From Leifsonia sp. C5G2 (GTDB lineage Bacteria > Actinomycetota > Actinomycetes > Actinomycetales > Microbacteriaceae): 64,000 bases of DNA. Below are positions 55,359 through 63,272 of the stretch, piece after piece. The position numbers were made by a program, and so were the translations under genes. The stretch spans positions 1 through 64,000 of the forward strand of contig NZ_JABFMV010000012.1 of NCBI RefSeq assembly GCF_013359685.1, written 5' to 3'. Under the pieces are notes generated by a model. It was not told where the DNA came from. It saw only the letters and a program-made list of their open reading frames with translations, and ran no database searches. Positions within the stretch are counted from its first letter, which is position 1. Each line of letters opens with the position of its first letter.

Positions 55359-56774
55359 GTGATAAAGATTTGCACTAGCAGCCCCACCGTCCTGAACCGG
55401 GCTGGCGTGGAGGTAGACGTGAAGGAGCGGGCCGGCGTACTCCTGCGGATTCTGTTGCTCGATCCGGACCCGCGAGTTCCGGTCGAAGGTGCTGCTGCTG
55501 TCATGGGAATTGCGACCTCGGGATTTGGCCAGTACTTGGCGCAACTACGTCGCTCCTTCGGGGACGACGCTCTCGTGCCGCGAGCCAACGGGCACGTCTG
55601 GTTCGCCGGTGATCGCGAAGGCAACGATGCCGCGCTCATCAAATCCATCCACAGCGAGGTCGCGCATGAATATCCAGATTCAGCGGCTTTGAGCCCAGAG
55701 ACTGCAGGGCGGATCATGCCGGGCCTCGAGCGGATTGAGCGACTGTATGCGGGCAATCCGGCCATGGGTCTTTCGGGCTTCAGCATCGATGACGTGCCGG
55801 ACCAGTATGTGCAATGGGCGATCGCACTCGACGACGTGGTGTCCGAGTGGATGGAACGTTGGAGCTCGGTGCAGCTTTTGCTCGCGGATTGCAGAATGAC
55901 TTTGGCGCCGGATCGTCAAACGGGTCGCCGCGTACTTGCTGACTTGCTCAAAATAGCTCGCAACCGCGATCCGGATGAAGAGGTTTTTCCACGCCTCCTC
56001 CGCGCGGCCAAAATGTCCCAGGACATTCGCCAGCATCGCAATGCGTGGGAGTTGGTACGGAGATTCTATGAGCAAGAACGCATAGATTTTCCGGATGAAC
56101 TGTCGGAGCTGGCTCCGAGAGTTTCGAGCCTGCCCAACACTCCTTGGGCGCCGCACAGGGCACGGCCGCTCAGCGAGCCGCTGGAATCCGGGATCAAGGT
56201 TGAGGATCATCTTCACGAAATCGCTCGACTGCTCGGGATCACGACCGATTCGACACTCGCGCTACGCGGTGCGGAGGTGGAACCAGCGGAATGCATCGCA
56301 CGAACCACTCGTCGGCTCTACTTCTCAGGGATCTTGGCGTCAAAGTGGGTTATGGAGCCTGGCCTCCGAAGCGAATTCGATGAAATGCTGATTCGCCTAG
56401 ACGGAGAACGCGACGAGCCAGGCGACGTGCGATTTATGATAATCGACCCAGATGGGGACGCGTACAAAGAGCTATTGCAATTACGCGGGGGTCGTCTGAG
56501 CAAGGAGTCGGTTCCTCATCTGCGCGACCTCGCATCGCGGCACCCGTCCTTCGAGGTGCGGGTAGTGAACTCTCTGCCGGCCTTCCGCATCGTGGTTATC
56601 GACGACGATGTGGTCAGTTTCTCGCCTTACGCGCTTGAGGGAGAACGCTATGCCACGAGCAAGCTCGGCTGGGAAGCTCCGCACGTGCTGCTTGACCCCC
56701 TCGCGCCATACCCGCTCGCAGACGCCTTCCGGCTCTACTTCGAGGAACGGTGGCTAAGCGCGAAGGTGCTCTAG
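55359..56774 (+). CDS. Winged-helix regulator with PLD-like C-terminal domain
   Basis: 471 residues. The N-terminal winged-helix-like domain (about 5-85: AGVLLRILLLDPDPRVPVEGAAAVMGIATSGFGQYLAQLRRSFGDDALV) resembles SARP/OmpR-type output domains. The middle is a helical region (about 90-290). The C-terminal 140 residues (ARTTRRLYFSGILAS ... VRFMIIDPDG ... FEVRVVNSLPAFRIVVIDDDVVSFSPYA) resemble the PLD-fold sensor domains found behind HTH domains; the HxK motifs of active PLD enzymes are not seen. GTG 55359 follows TGGGAGG. First gene of the four-gene operon; likely its regulator or sensor. Confidence 0.7.
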   Translation: MIKICTSSPTVLNRAGVEVDVKERAGVLLRILLLDPDPRVPVEGAAAVMGIATSGFGQYLAQLRRSFGDDALVPRANGHVWFAGDREGNDAALIKSIHSEVAHEYPDSAALSPETAGRIMPGLERIERLYAGNPAMGLSGFSIDDVPDQYVQWAIALDDVVSEWMERWSSVQLLLADCRMTLAPDRQTGRRVLADLLKIARNRDPDEEVFPRLLRAAKMSQDIRQHRNAWELVRRFYEQERIDFPDELSELAPRVSSLPNTPWAPHRARPLSEPLESGIKVEDHLHEIARLLGITTDSTLALRGAEVEPAECIARTTRRLYFSGILASKWVMEPGLRSEFDEMLIRLDGERDEPGDVRFMIIDPDGDAYKELLQLRGGRLSKESVPHLRDLASRHPSFEVRVVNSLPAFRIVVIDDDVVSFSPYALEGERYATSKLGWEAPHVLLDPLAPYPLADAFRLYFEERWLSAKVL

Positions 56775-56817
56775 TTACAAGCAACTGGCGAAACTCTGGA
56801 TCTTGGGAGGAACTGGA

Positions 56818-57375
56818 ATGGTACAGAACGGCATCGTGCTTGGGCGGTTTCAACCGCTACACCTCGGGCATGTTGAATACCTGGATGCGGCCCGCGCTCG
56901 ATGCGTTCGCCTCTTCATTGGCATCACCAATCCTGACCCAAGCCCTTCTTTGATCGTGGAGAGCGACTCGAAGAGGTCGGAAACAGCGAGCAACCCCTTC
57001 ACATACATCGATCGCCACCTAATGATCGAGCAGGGCTTGATTGAGCTGGGCTGGGCGCGTCAAGACTTCTGTTTGATGGCTGCTCCCATTACCGATCCGA
57101 AACGCTTATCGTCGTACCTCCCGTCCCCCAGGACATCTGAGTTCTTTGTCACCATTTACGACGACTGGGGCGACCAAAAGGCGCGCGAGATTACCGCGCT
57201 CGGTTACACCACTACCACCTTGTGGCGACGAACGCACGATCAGCGCCTGACGTCTGGGACCGAAATTAGAGCGGCGATGCGGTCAGGGCAACCCTGGCGA
57301 CATCTGGTACCCACCGGGGTAGCGGACTACATCGTCGAGAATGAGCTCGAAAGTGCAGTGGCGGCGAAGTCATGA
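56818..57375 (+). CDS. NadM-like nucleotidyltransferase
   Basis: 185-residue HxGH nucleotidyltransferase. GRFQPLHLGH (H15, H18) is the nucleotide-binding loop; NPFTYIDRHLMI, TSGTEIRAAMRSGQPWRHLVP (the second, S/T-G-T-x-I-R motif) and VADYIVE match archaeal-type NMN adenylyltransferases (NadM) closely in order. The substrate pocket differs, so the acceptor may be NMN or another phosphorylated compound. The reaction should release pyrophosphate. ATG 56818 follows TGGGAGG. It overlaps the next gene by 4 bases and follows the regulator by 43 bases. Confidence 0.82.
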   Translation: MVQNGIVLGRFQPLHLGHVEYLDAARARCVRLFIGITNPDPSPSLIVESDSKRSETASNPFTYIDRHLMIEQGLIELGWARQDFCLMAAPITDPKRLSSYLPSPRTSEFFVTIYDDWGDQKAREITALGYTTTTLWRRTHDQRLTSGTEIRAAMRSGQPWRHLVPTGVADYIVENELESAVAAKS

Positions 57376-59222
57376 TCGACCTATCAGAGGGCCTAGCCGA
57401 TCCCGCCAAGTATGGTTGGAAAGCGCACTACTTGAGCCTTATGCTCGTCGGCGGGTTTGCTGTACCGCACGCGATCGCGATCGATCCCGAGGAGGACCTG
57501 CACGGTCTGCCATTCGATGAGCAAACAGTCTTAGCGGTTAGAAGTTCTGGATTCGGCGAAGACGATACGTCTGAATCTCACGCAGGCCGGTTTACGACGG
57601 TGTTGAACGTCGACGGGGAAGATGCCGTCAGGATCGCCGTCCACAGCGTCAGGGCAAGCGGAGACAACGAAATGCCGATGGGTGTTGTTATCCAGGAAAT
57701 GGTCGAAGCGCCCATTCTGTCGGGTGTGGCGTTTTCATGTCATCCGATCACGCTCGACCCTGAGCTCATAACGATCTCTTGGGTAGCTGGGTTGGGTGTG
57801 GGGCTCGTTGACGGTACCGCGAAAGCGTGCGAGCTCGAGGTTCGTCGCATCGATGGGGCAATCGCCTCGGGTGACTGGCCCCTTTCCGCCGAGTTACTAA
57901 CCGAGCTAGTGCACGCGGTGATTGCACTCGATGGCATTCTCGACAGTCCAGTCGACGTCGAGTGGACGATTGATTCTGATGGAGCATTGTTGCTTCTTCA
58001 AGTGAGGCCGGTCGTGATCGGGCCAGCCTTATGCGTCGACCTCGACCGTGCTCAAGCGTTCGATAGCCTTCCGGGCCCCGTGAAAAGCCATAACAAGATA
58101 TCCCTCCGTCGCGATGCCGTAAGGTTGCATATTCCTATGTCACGAGCGCGCGCGGTGGTGGCCACCCGCGGCGATAGCCGTCCGTCGATACCGGAGATGG
58201 TGCCGAGCGAGGAGTCGTCGGGCCGTAGCGTCGTCCTGCTTCATCCGCGCCGCGTGAATGGACGCATCGTACGAAAGTTCTCGATGGACCGCCCTATGGA
58301 TGTAGAGCTAGCTTTGCGCGGATGCGAACGATATGCGATACGTCAGTATCCCGATCCGAACTTCGCTGTCGGTGCGGTAGAACGCGTCCTAGCAACGGGT
58401 CTCGAAGCGAGCCCGCTTTCGTGTGTCATCGAGCAAGAACTGTTGTATGCCTATGCCACCGGCATCCTGCGGCGCACGCGTGAGGGCTATCTGATCGAGC
58501 TCGCCGTTGGGCACTTCGTGCCCAAAGGATACGTAGAGACATGCACGTTTGTACTCAACGAGCAAGGCGAGGTGTTGTTGCGCTCGCGGCCCTTGCAGTC
58601 CAAGGCGTATCAGTTCGTGAACGGGCACGTTGTAGTTGAGTCACCGCCGTTCGAACAGCTAGATGTCTCGGACATCGACCTGGAGAGAACCGTAAGTACT
58701 CTCGTTCCACTTATCAACGAGCGACCCAGCGCGGCGATCGAATTTGGCCTGCTTGGAGTCCCCGGCCGTTTGGCCCCCTACATGATTGATATTGCCGAAA
58801 GCGACGATAAGGGTGGTCGGATGTCTTCGGTCGAAATTGAGCGAGGGATAGTCTCGTCTGGGTCAGCTGTAGGGACGGTTGTCGATCTCCGAGTCGCGCC
58901 GTCGCTGATCGATCTAGATTCCCATTTGCACGACGGTGTGTCCCCTAGTCGAAAGGTTTCCACCGAGTCCTCCATTTATGTCGCACGGCGGGCTTCTGTG
59001 GAACTTCTCACCCTCGTTAGGACCTGTCATCCGTCCAGCGGCTTCGTGTTCGAGCAGGCATCGCTACTGTCTCACCTCGCCGTGGTCATGCGAGAGCGGG
59101 GTATTGCGGGACTGATTGCGAGTCCCGAGGTACTCGATCGTCTTACCTCTTCAGGCGGCCGATGGCGGCTCGATACCTCAAAGAAGGACCCTGTCACCCC
59201 GGCGGAAGTGAGTGCAAATTGA
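57372..59222 (+). CDS. PPDK/rifampin-phosphotransferase-like dikinase
   Basis: 616 residues. The N-terminal ATP-grasp (PPDK_N, about 1-220) has VLAVRSSGFGEDDTSESHAGRFTTVLNV, GVAFSCHPITLDPE and DSDGALLLLQVRPVV. A middle domain of about 280 residues has no recognised family. The C-terminal swivelling phosphohistidine domain has His568 in LLSHLAVVMRERGIAGLI. The PEP/pyruvate TIM barrel of PEP synthase is missing, so the architecture is that of rifampin phosphotransferase: ATP to AMP plus phosphohistidine, with phosphate passed to a small molecule. The acceptor is unknown. ATG overlaps upstream; the stop is overlapped by the DHH gene. Confidence 0.78.
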   Translation: MIDLSEGLADPAKYGWKAHYLSLMLVGGFAVPHAIAIDPEEDLHGLPFDEQTVLAVRSSGFGEDDTSESHAGRFTTVLNVDGEDAVRIAVHSVRASGDNEMPMGVVIQEMVEAPILSGVAFSCHPITLDPELITISWVAGLGVGLVDGTAKACELEVRRIDGAIASGDWPLSAELLTELVHAVIALDGILDSPVDVEWTIDSDGALLLLQVRPVVIGPALCVDLDRAQAFDSLPGPVKSHNKISLRRDAVRLHIPMSRARAVVATRGDSRPSIPEMVPSEESSGRSVVLLHPRRVNGRIVRKFSMDRPMDVELALRGCERYAIRQYPDPNFAVGAVERVLATGLEASPLSCVIEQELLYAYATGILRRTREGYLIELAVGHFVPKGYVETCTFVLNEQGEVLLRSRPLQSKAYQFVNGHVVVESPPFEQLDVSDIDLERTVSTLVPLINERPSAAIEFGLLGVPGRLAPYMIDIAESDDKGGRMSSVEIERGIVSSGSAVGTVVDLRVAPSLIDLDSHLHDGVSPSRKVSTESSIYVARRASVELLTLVRTCHPSSGFVFEQASLLSHLAVVMRERGIAGLIASPEVLDRLTSSGGRWRLDTSKKDPVTPAEVSAN

Positions 59223-60142
59223 CGACGATAGTCACCTCGTATGTCAATCCGGATCTAGACGGCGTAGCGTCGGCGATCCTGGTCGCCGGCTACCTCATGC
59301 CGGCCGCCTCGTTGAGGTTTGCCGGCCGTCTCAATGCCGAAACGCTCGGCGTTCTCGGCGCTTTGAGACTGCAGTCCGACCTTGGCGATTTCCTACAGCC
59401 GGTCACAAACCCCGCAAACTTCGTTCTTGTGGATTGCCACCATCCCGCTCAGCTGCCCAGCTTTGTCCGGCCCGAAGACGTCATACAGGTAATCGACCAT
59501 CACCCGGACGGGCATCCCGAGGCGTTTCCCAATGCCGTCGTACAAAACGAGAAGGTCGGTGCCGCGACGACCTTGGTGGTCGAACACGTGCTTCTCCGGC
59601 CGGCGTCGCCGCTACCAGCTATTTCGGCGCATCACGCAGGCCTAGTTGCATGCGCAATCGCATCGAACACACTCGATTTCACCGCACCATCGACAAGCGC
59701 TCGCGACATGAAAGTTTTCGGCTTGGTCCGTCGCTTGGCGCAAGGCATCGAACTTGATCCTCTTCTTGCCTCGATGAGAGAATGGCGCGCGCAAATTCTC
59801 TCCGCCTCAACTCGTGAAGCGGTAGAACACGACGTAAAAGTTATCGACTCCAGTTTGGGCAAGGTTGCGGTAGCGCAGATAGAAGCACACGGCGCTCGGG
59901 TCCTGATTCATCGACCTGAGCTCCGACAAGAACTCGAGGCGCTGGCATCTAGCCGCGGTGCCATTTCGGCCTTGCTCAGCTTGGTAGACACGGAGGAGGG
60001 CACGACGACTCTCTTTGTCACGAATTCAGAAGTTGGCAAGCTAGTCGCCGCGCTACACCCTTCCTCGCAGAGCGAATTCGTTTTTAAGCTTCCCTACATC
60101 GCACTCCGCAAGACCCACGTAATCCCCGCGTTGCAAGGCTGA
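59219..60142 (+). CDS. DHH phosphoesterase resembling family II pyrophosphatase
   Basis: 307 residues. DHH domain: NPDLDGVASAI (residues 10-20), VDCHHPAQLP (71-80), VIDHHPDGHPEAF (91-103), GAATTLV, ACAIASNTLDFTAPSTSARD. The order and the last motif are those of manganese-dependent inorganic pyrophosphatases. A DHHA2-like C-terminal domain ends LRKTHVIPAL where the family has SRKKQ-x-PPL. Tyr8 replaces the usual first metal-binding His, as in Prune/PPX1-type relatives, so substrate may be PPi, polyphosphate or a nucleotide. TTG 59219 overlaps the upstream stop (TTGA). Last gene of the operon and of the island. Confidence 0.82.
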   Translation: MTTIVTSYVNPDLDGVASAILVAGYLMPAASLRFAGRLNAETLGVLGALRLQSDLGDFLQPVTNPANFVLVDCHHPAQLPSFVRPEDVIQVIDHHPDGHPEAFPNAVVQNEKVGAATTLVVEHVLLRPASPLPAISAHHAGLVACAIASNTLDFTAPSTSARDMKVFGLVRRLAQGIELDPLLASMREWRAQILSASTREAVEHDVKVIDSSLGKVAVAQIEAHGARVLIHRPELRQELEALASSRGAISALLSLVDTEEGTTTLFVTNSEVGKLVAALHPSSQSEFVFKLPYIALRKTHVIPALQG

Positions 60143-60272
60143 GATCGACGCAGCCATTCATTCCAGACCCTGACTAAGCGTTGAAGACTGGCTAAACGCA
60201 ATAGAACCATTCTGACTACGGATCTTCACCATTGACTGGGTCGTCGACTCTCTCACCGGATTCAAGGAAGAA

Positions 60273-60295
60273 GATTTGCCCACAATTTGCCCACA
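60273..60295 (+). repeat. Right 23-bp terminal repeat (candidate integrase arm site)
   Basis: Identical in sequence and orientation to 33335-33357: G plus two ATTTGCCCACA units. It lies 106 bases inside the right attachment repeat. Confidence 0.75.
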
Positions 60296-60401
60296 ATCGA
60301 GCGAGTTCCTGTGTGATCGCGGTCATCTCCTGAGGTCAAAAAGCGCGGAATTCCGCGGTTTTCGGACCCTTGCTGGTAGGGACTAGATGGTGGTCGCAGT
60401 T

Positions 60402-60419
60402 TTCGAGTCCCTCCAGGGG
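60402..60419 (+). repeat. Right attachment-site repeat
   Basis: TTCGAGTCCCTCCAGGGG, identical to the 3' part of tRNA-Arg(CCT) at 33247-33264. It marks the right end of the island; sequence after it returns to chromosome-type composition. Confidence 0.9.
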
Positions 60420-60534
60420 ACGCCGACGTGCACGACGGTCGCCAGGGCGCTCCAGAGGCTCTGACGGCGCCCTCACCGACGGTTGGGATGGCGACGGGAA
60501 TGATCGGCTGCTCGCGGTGGGCTACCATTCCGGC

Positions 60535-60762
60535 ATGACGAACTCCGCCCACATCGAAGACATCCCGATCGGCGGTGAGGGCATCCGCCTCGGGCAGTTC
60601 CTAAAGTTCGCCGGGCTCCTCGACTCGGGCGGCAACGTCAAGGAAGCCATCATCGACGGCTACGTCACCGTGAACGGCGAGGTCGATCGCCGGCGCGGAC
60701 GGCAGCTGCAGCTCGGCGACGTCGTGACGTTCGAGGGGCGCAGCGTCCGCGTCTCTGCGTAG
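60535..60762 (+). CDS. S4-domain RNA-binding protein
   Basis: 75 residues, a stand-alone S4 domain of the YbcJ/YaaA type: IRLGQFLKFAGLLDSGGNVKEAIIDGYVTVNGEVDRRRGRQLQLGDVVTF. It binds structured RNA, probably ribosome-related. ATG 60535 lies 8 bases after a TACCAT box and lacks a Shine-Dalgarno sequence, so it is probably leaderless. First chromosomal gene right of the island. Confidence 0.9.
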   Translation: MTNSAHIEDIPIGGEGIRLGQFLKFAGLLDSGGNVKEAIIDGYVTVNGEVDRRRGRQLQLGDVVTFEGRSVRVSA

Positions 60763-60830
60763 GTCGCCCGACGGGGCGTGCCCCAGCGGCAGGCCCTGGA
60801 CACCGCCCGCAATCGATGAGACCCTGCCCC

Positions 60831-61190
60831 ATGTCCGCAGCCGACCACCAGACCCTCCGCATCCTCGACGGCCACTACGTCCTCGAGCGTCTGACCACCG
60901 CTGCCCCGCAGACCGACGTGCTCGCCACCGTCCACGGCCCCGACGGCGGCGCCCGGATGCGGCGCGACGACTCCGCCACCGCCGACACCTGGGTCGCCCT
61001 CTGGAACGGCGACGCCGCGCATCCGCCGGAGGCGACGGGCATGCTCGCCGCGATCGTCGCGTCGCTCGCGGCGGGCGGTGTGCCGGTGTGGACGGCCGCG
61101 AGCTACGACGGCGACATCGTCCTCGTGCCGCAGGACCGCTTCGCGGACGCCACGCAGCTGCTCCGCGGCGCCGGCCACGCCATCAGCTGA
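60831..61190 (+). CDS. ACT-domain protein
   Basis: 119 residues resembling the two-lobed ACT_7/CASTOR-like domain. LRILDGHYVLERL opens the first lobe, TWVALWNGDAAHPPEATGMLAAIVASLAAGGVPVWTAASYDGDIVLVPQDRFADATQLLRGAGHAI is the typical C-terminal half. Such stand-alone proteins bind amino acids or related ligands; the ligand is unknown. Start ATG 60831, or ATG 60816 five codons earlier. Confidence 0.8.
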   Translation: MSAADHQTLRILDGHYVLERLTTAAPQTDVLATVHGPDGGARMRRDDSATADTWVALWNGDAAHPPEATGMLAAIVASLAAGGVPVWTAASYDGDIVLVPQDRFADATQLLRGAGHAIS

Positions 61191-61200
61191 CGGCCCGGCC

Positions 61201-61662
61201 TCACACTTCCAGCGACATGTCCAGCACGTTGCCGTGCTCCGGGTCGCCGCCGCGAACCAGCACGTACCGGTGCAGGATCCGTGCCTGGTAGACGTCCATC
61301 GGGCCTCCCGCGTTGACGTCGGCCGGTGAGAGCGCACGACCGGACGGGAGACGGTCGTTGAGCGCACGCAGGGCCGCATCCACCTCGTCCGCCGGGACGC
61401 GGGAGGCCGTCGCGTCGAAGTACGCCGCCTCCGCGCTCCCCACCGGGACCGTCGAGTCGAAGACCGTCACGGCGACCGACGAGCGGGACGCGATGTTCCG
61501 GGAGTGCCGCGCGTCCGCGCCGGACACCCAGCACAGCCGGTCGCCGCCGAGCGGGGCGAAGAACACGGGCGTCGCCCACGGGCGTCCCGAGGCATCGGCG
61601 GTGGCCAGCACGCAGTAGCGGTTCGCGGTCAGGATGCGGTCGATGGTGGCGCGATCGGTCAT
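61201..61662 (-). CDS. Pyridoxamine 5'-phosphate oxidase-family (split-barrel flavin) protein
   Basis: 153 residues. The split-barrel FMN-binding fold is indicated by ILTANRYCVLATADASGRPWATPVFF, DRLCWVSGADARHSRNI and SSVAVTVFDSTVPVG. The family contains oxidases and F420/FMN-dependent reductases. The substrate is unknown. It faces the ACT gene across a 10-base gap. An AGGAGG ribosome binding site precedes ATG 61662. Confidence 0.85.
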   Translation of the reverse strand: MTDRATIDRILTANRYCVLATADASGRPWATPVFFAPLGGDRLCWVSGADARHSRNIASRSSVAVTVFDSTVPVGSAEAAYFDATASRVPADEVDAALRALNDRLPSGRALSPADVNAGGPMDVYQARILHRYVLVRGGDPEHGNVLDMSLEV

Positions 61663-61682
61663 GGCGACCTCCTCAAAGAAAA

Positions 61683-61790
61683 TCAGTGATGCGGGGCGCC
61701 CAGCGGCGCGTGGGCCGGCGACGGAACCGGGCGGCCCGACGGGCGGGCGAACAGCGTCCGGATGGTTCGGGCGACGGTTGTGCGTTCCAT
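61683..61790 (-). CDS. 35-residue peptide, copy 1 of a duplicated small gene
   Basis: Starts MERTTVARTIRTLFARPSG and ends PLGAPHH. GGAGG lies 7 bases upstream on the minus strand, a strong ribosome binding site. A near-identical copy lies at 63869-63976. Basic N-terminal amphipathic stretch; no recognised family. In copy 1 it sits just downstream of an MFS-like gene tail. Confidence 0.55.
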   Translation of the reverse strand: MERTTVARTIRTLFARPSGRPVPSPAHAPLGAPHH

Positions 61791-61814
61791 GATGACCTCC
61801 GAAGAGACGAGACG
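61683..61814. repeat. 132-bp direct repeat, copy 1
   Basis: Matches 63869-64000 with three mismatches over 132 bases and continues beyond the window edge in copy 2, so the true length is unknown. It contains the 35-residue gene and its ribosome binding site. Confidence 0.92.
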
Positions 61815-61821
61815 GGTGGAT

Positions 61822-61914
61822 TCAGTGCGCCGGCACCGCGGCCGGCTTCCGCACCAGCAGCGCCAGCGCGATGACCGCCAGCGACAGCACGCCGCCGGCG
61901 ACGAACGCCAGGTG
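61822..61914 (-). pseudogene. 3' tail of an MFS-type transporter gene
   Basis: The minus strand reads AFVAGGVLSLAVIALALLVRKPA and then PAH-stop, a typical last helix and tail of an MFS drug transporter. Upstream (higher coordinates) the frame changes to non-transporter sequence at about 61914, so only about 30 codons remain. Confidence 0.55.
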
Positions 61915-62208
61915 CGCTCTTTCGGCGTGCTCATCCGGGTGATGGTGTCGCTCATGCGCAGGCTTGCCCCGTGGCAGGTCGCCGACGCCAAGGCCATCGC
62001 CGACCCCGGGAACCGTCTGTCCGCCGACACCGCGATCGCGTCGCCGGCCCTGCTCATGGGAGGGTCGCGGATTCCCGCGCGCCTCGGGCGTCGGCTCGGC
62101 TCTATGGCGACCATGCTTCCGCAGATCTTCGGTGTCGTGATCGAGGGCCAGGGGCACAGCGCGAACTCCCGGGACACAGAAGCAGATAGTATATTGGTAC
62201 TTCGGTAA
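61911..62208 (+). pseudogene. 3' fragment of an alpha/beta-hydrolase-like gene
   Basis: The plus-strand frame reads PWQVADAKAIADPG, ASPALLMGGSRIPARLGRRL and LPQIFGVVIEGQGHSANSRDTE, which looks like the acid-His end of an alpha/beta hydrolase (strand with GGS, then catalytic His in EGQGH). No start or nucleophile elbow precedes it; the frame enters the transporter tail. Closed by a stop at 62208. Confidence 0.5.
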
Positions 62209-62336
62209 AAAGTCTTGAGTACTAGACCTCACGCTGGTAGCTTCGGGCTTCCGGGGGTCGCCGACTTGAGTTCGCTCCAGAGGGGTTGCGAACTGCTGTC
62301 TACGCCATTGGTCTCAACGACGAAAGTTGCTACACA

Positions 62337-63272
62337 ATGCAGATGAAGAAGTACATGGGGGGAATCGCTCTCGCCGCGTCGGCCGCGCTGACCATGGGGC
62401 TGCTCGGGGCGTCTCGTGCGCTAGCGGATACCGCGACGGACGATCCGCTCGGCGCCGTCACCAGCGCGACGCCGTCAACGGCAAACAATGCCGCAACGGT
62501 GACCACGAAGGAGACAGGCGAAAACGCTATTTCCGCAACCGTGGCCGGCGCCGACGTCACTGTTCCCATTGACCCGTCCTCGGGAATCTCCCTCGGTACG
62601 AGCGCTGGCGACCTCACCGTTTCGCTTCCGTTTGCCGCGAAGGCTGACGACGCGGCAGCAGAGAAGAAGGGCGTCGTCTCCTACGACAACAACAACGGCT
62701 CGACGACGGTCCCGGTTGTGACCAAGGACGGCTCGCTGCAGGTCAACGCCGTCATCTCTGCTGCGACTGCGCCGAAGCGCTACACCTACGACCTCACCCT
62801 TCCGGCGGGAGGCCAGATCGTCCAGGCGGGGGAGGGCTACTTCATAGTCAATGCCGAGAGCAACGCGGTGGCGTATGTCTCTGCCCCTTGGGCGAAGGAC
62901 GCCAACGGCGCGCAGGTCCCGACTCATTACGAACTGAGTGGCAGCACGCTGACTCAGGTGGTGGACTTCACGTCCACGACAGCGTTTCCGGTCGTGGCTG
63001 ACCCGCAGTTCGCCTGGCACGGCATCCTGCCCTCGGTCAAGCTCACCCGCGCCGAGACGAAGACTGCAACGACACTCACGGGCATGGCAACCGTGTGTGG
63101 CTGGGTCGGGCGATACACGAGTGCCGCGGGCGCTGCTCTGTGCGGTCTCAATGCGGCGTCTATCATCGTGAACACGCAGCGCATCTACTTCAACGAGAAG
63201 CGCTGCGCGCAGCTTCTCGTAGGCCCTGGGGTCATCGGAACCATCGGTTATTCGGGAGGGTACTGCAAGTGA
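62337..63272 (+). CDS. Secreted protein of unknown function
   Basis: 311 residues. Signal peptide (MQMKKYMGGIALAASAALTMGLLGASRALA, cleaved about residue 30). The mature part has a beta-rich region (about 50-215) and a region opening FPVVADPQFAWHGILPSVKLTRAETKTA, a pattern I have seen in actinobacterial exported proteins, with later cysteines (VCGWVG, LCGLNA, KRCAQL, GGYC) that could form disulfides. The stop overlaps the GTG of the next gene (GTGA). A toxin-like or envelope role is possible but unsupported. Confidence 0.7.
   Translation: MQMKKYMGGIALAASAALTMGLLGASRALADTATDDPLGAVTSATPSTANNAATVTTKETGENAISATVAGADVTVPIDPSSGISLGTSAGDLTVSLPFAAKADDAAAEKKGVVSYDNNNGSTTVPVVTKDGSLQVNAVISAATAPKRYTYDLTLPAGGQIVQAGEGYFIVNAESNAVAYVSAPWAKDANGAQVPTHYELSGSTLTQVVDFTSTTAFPVVADPQFAWHGILPSVKLTRAETKTATTLTGMATVCGWVGRYTSAAGAALCGLNAASIIVNTQRIYFNEKRCAQLLVGPGVIGTIGYSGGYCK

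Larger units (their letters stand above)
33247..60419. mobile_element. tRNA-Arg integrated genomic island (mobilizable, defence cargo)
   Basis: About 27.2 kb bounded by an identical 18-bp direct repeat (TTCGAGTCCCTCCAGGGG), at the tRNA 3' end and at 60402-60419. A 23-bp repeat pair lies just inside both ends. It contains a tyrosine integrase, a MobF relaxase and an oriT-like region, but no coupling protein or secretion genes, so it is best described as an integrative mobilizable element. Base composition and codon choice are visibly less GC-biased than in the flanks. Cargo is dominated by nucleases, helicases, a methyltransferase and nucleotide-active enzymes. Confidence 0.85.
60143..60534. 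other. Island right end, no gene
   Basis: Holds the 23-bp terminal repeat (60273-60295) and the right attachment repeat (60402-60419). No convincing gene. A TACCAT box at 60521-60526, 8 bases before ATG 60535, is the likely -10 of the S4 gene. Confidence 0.75.

Noticed and set aside
57372-59222. PEP synthase or pyruvate phosphate dikinase annotation
   Set aside because: The PEP/pyruvate-binding TIM barrel is missing; the architecture is closer to rifampin phosphotransferase.
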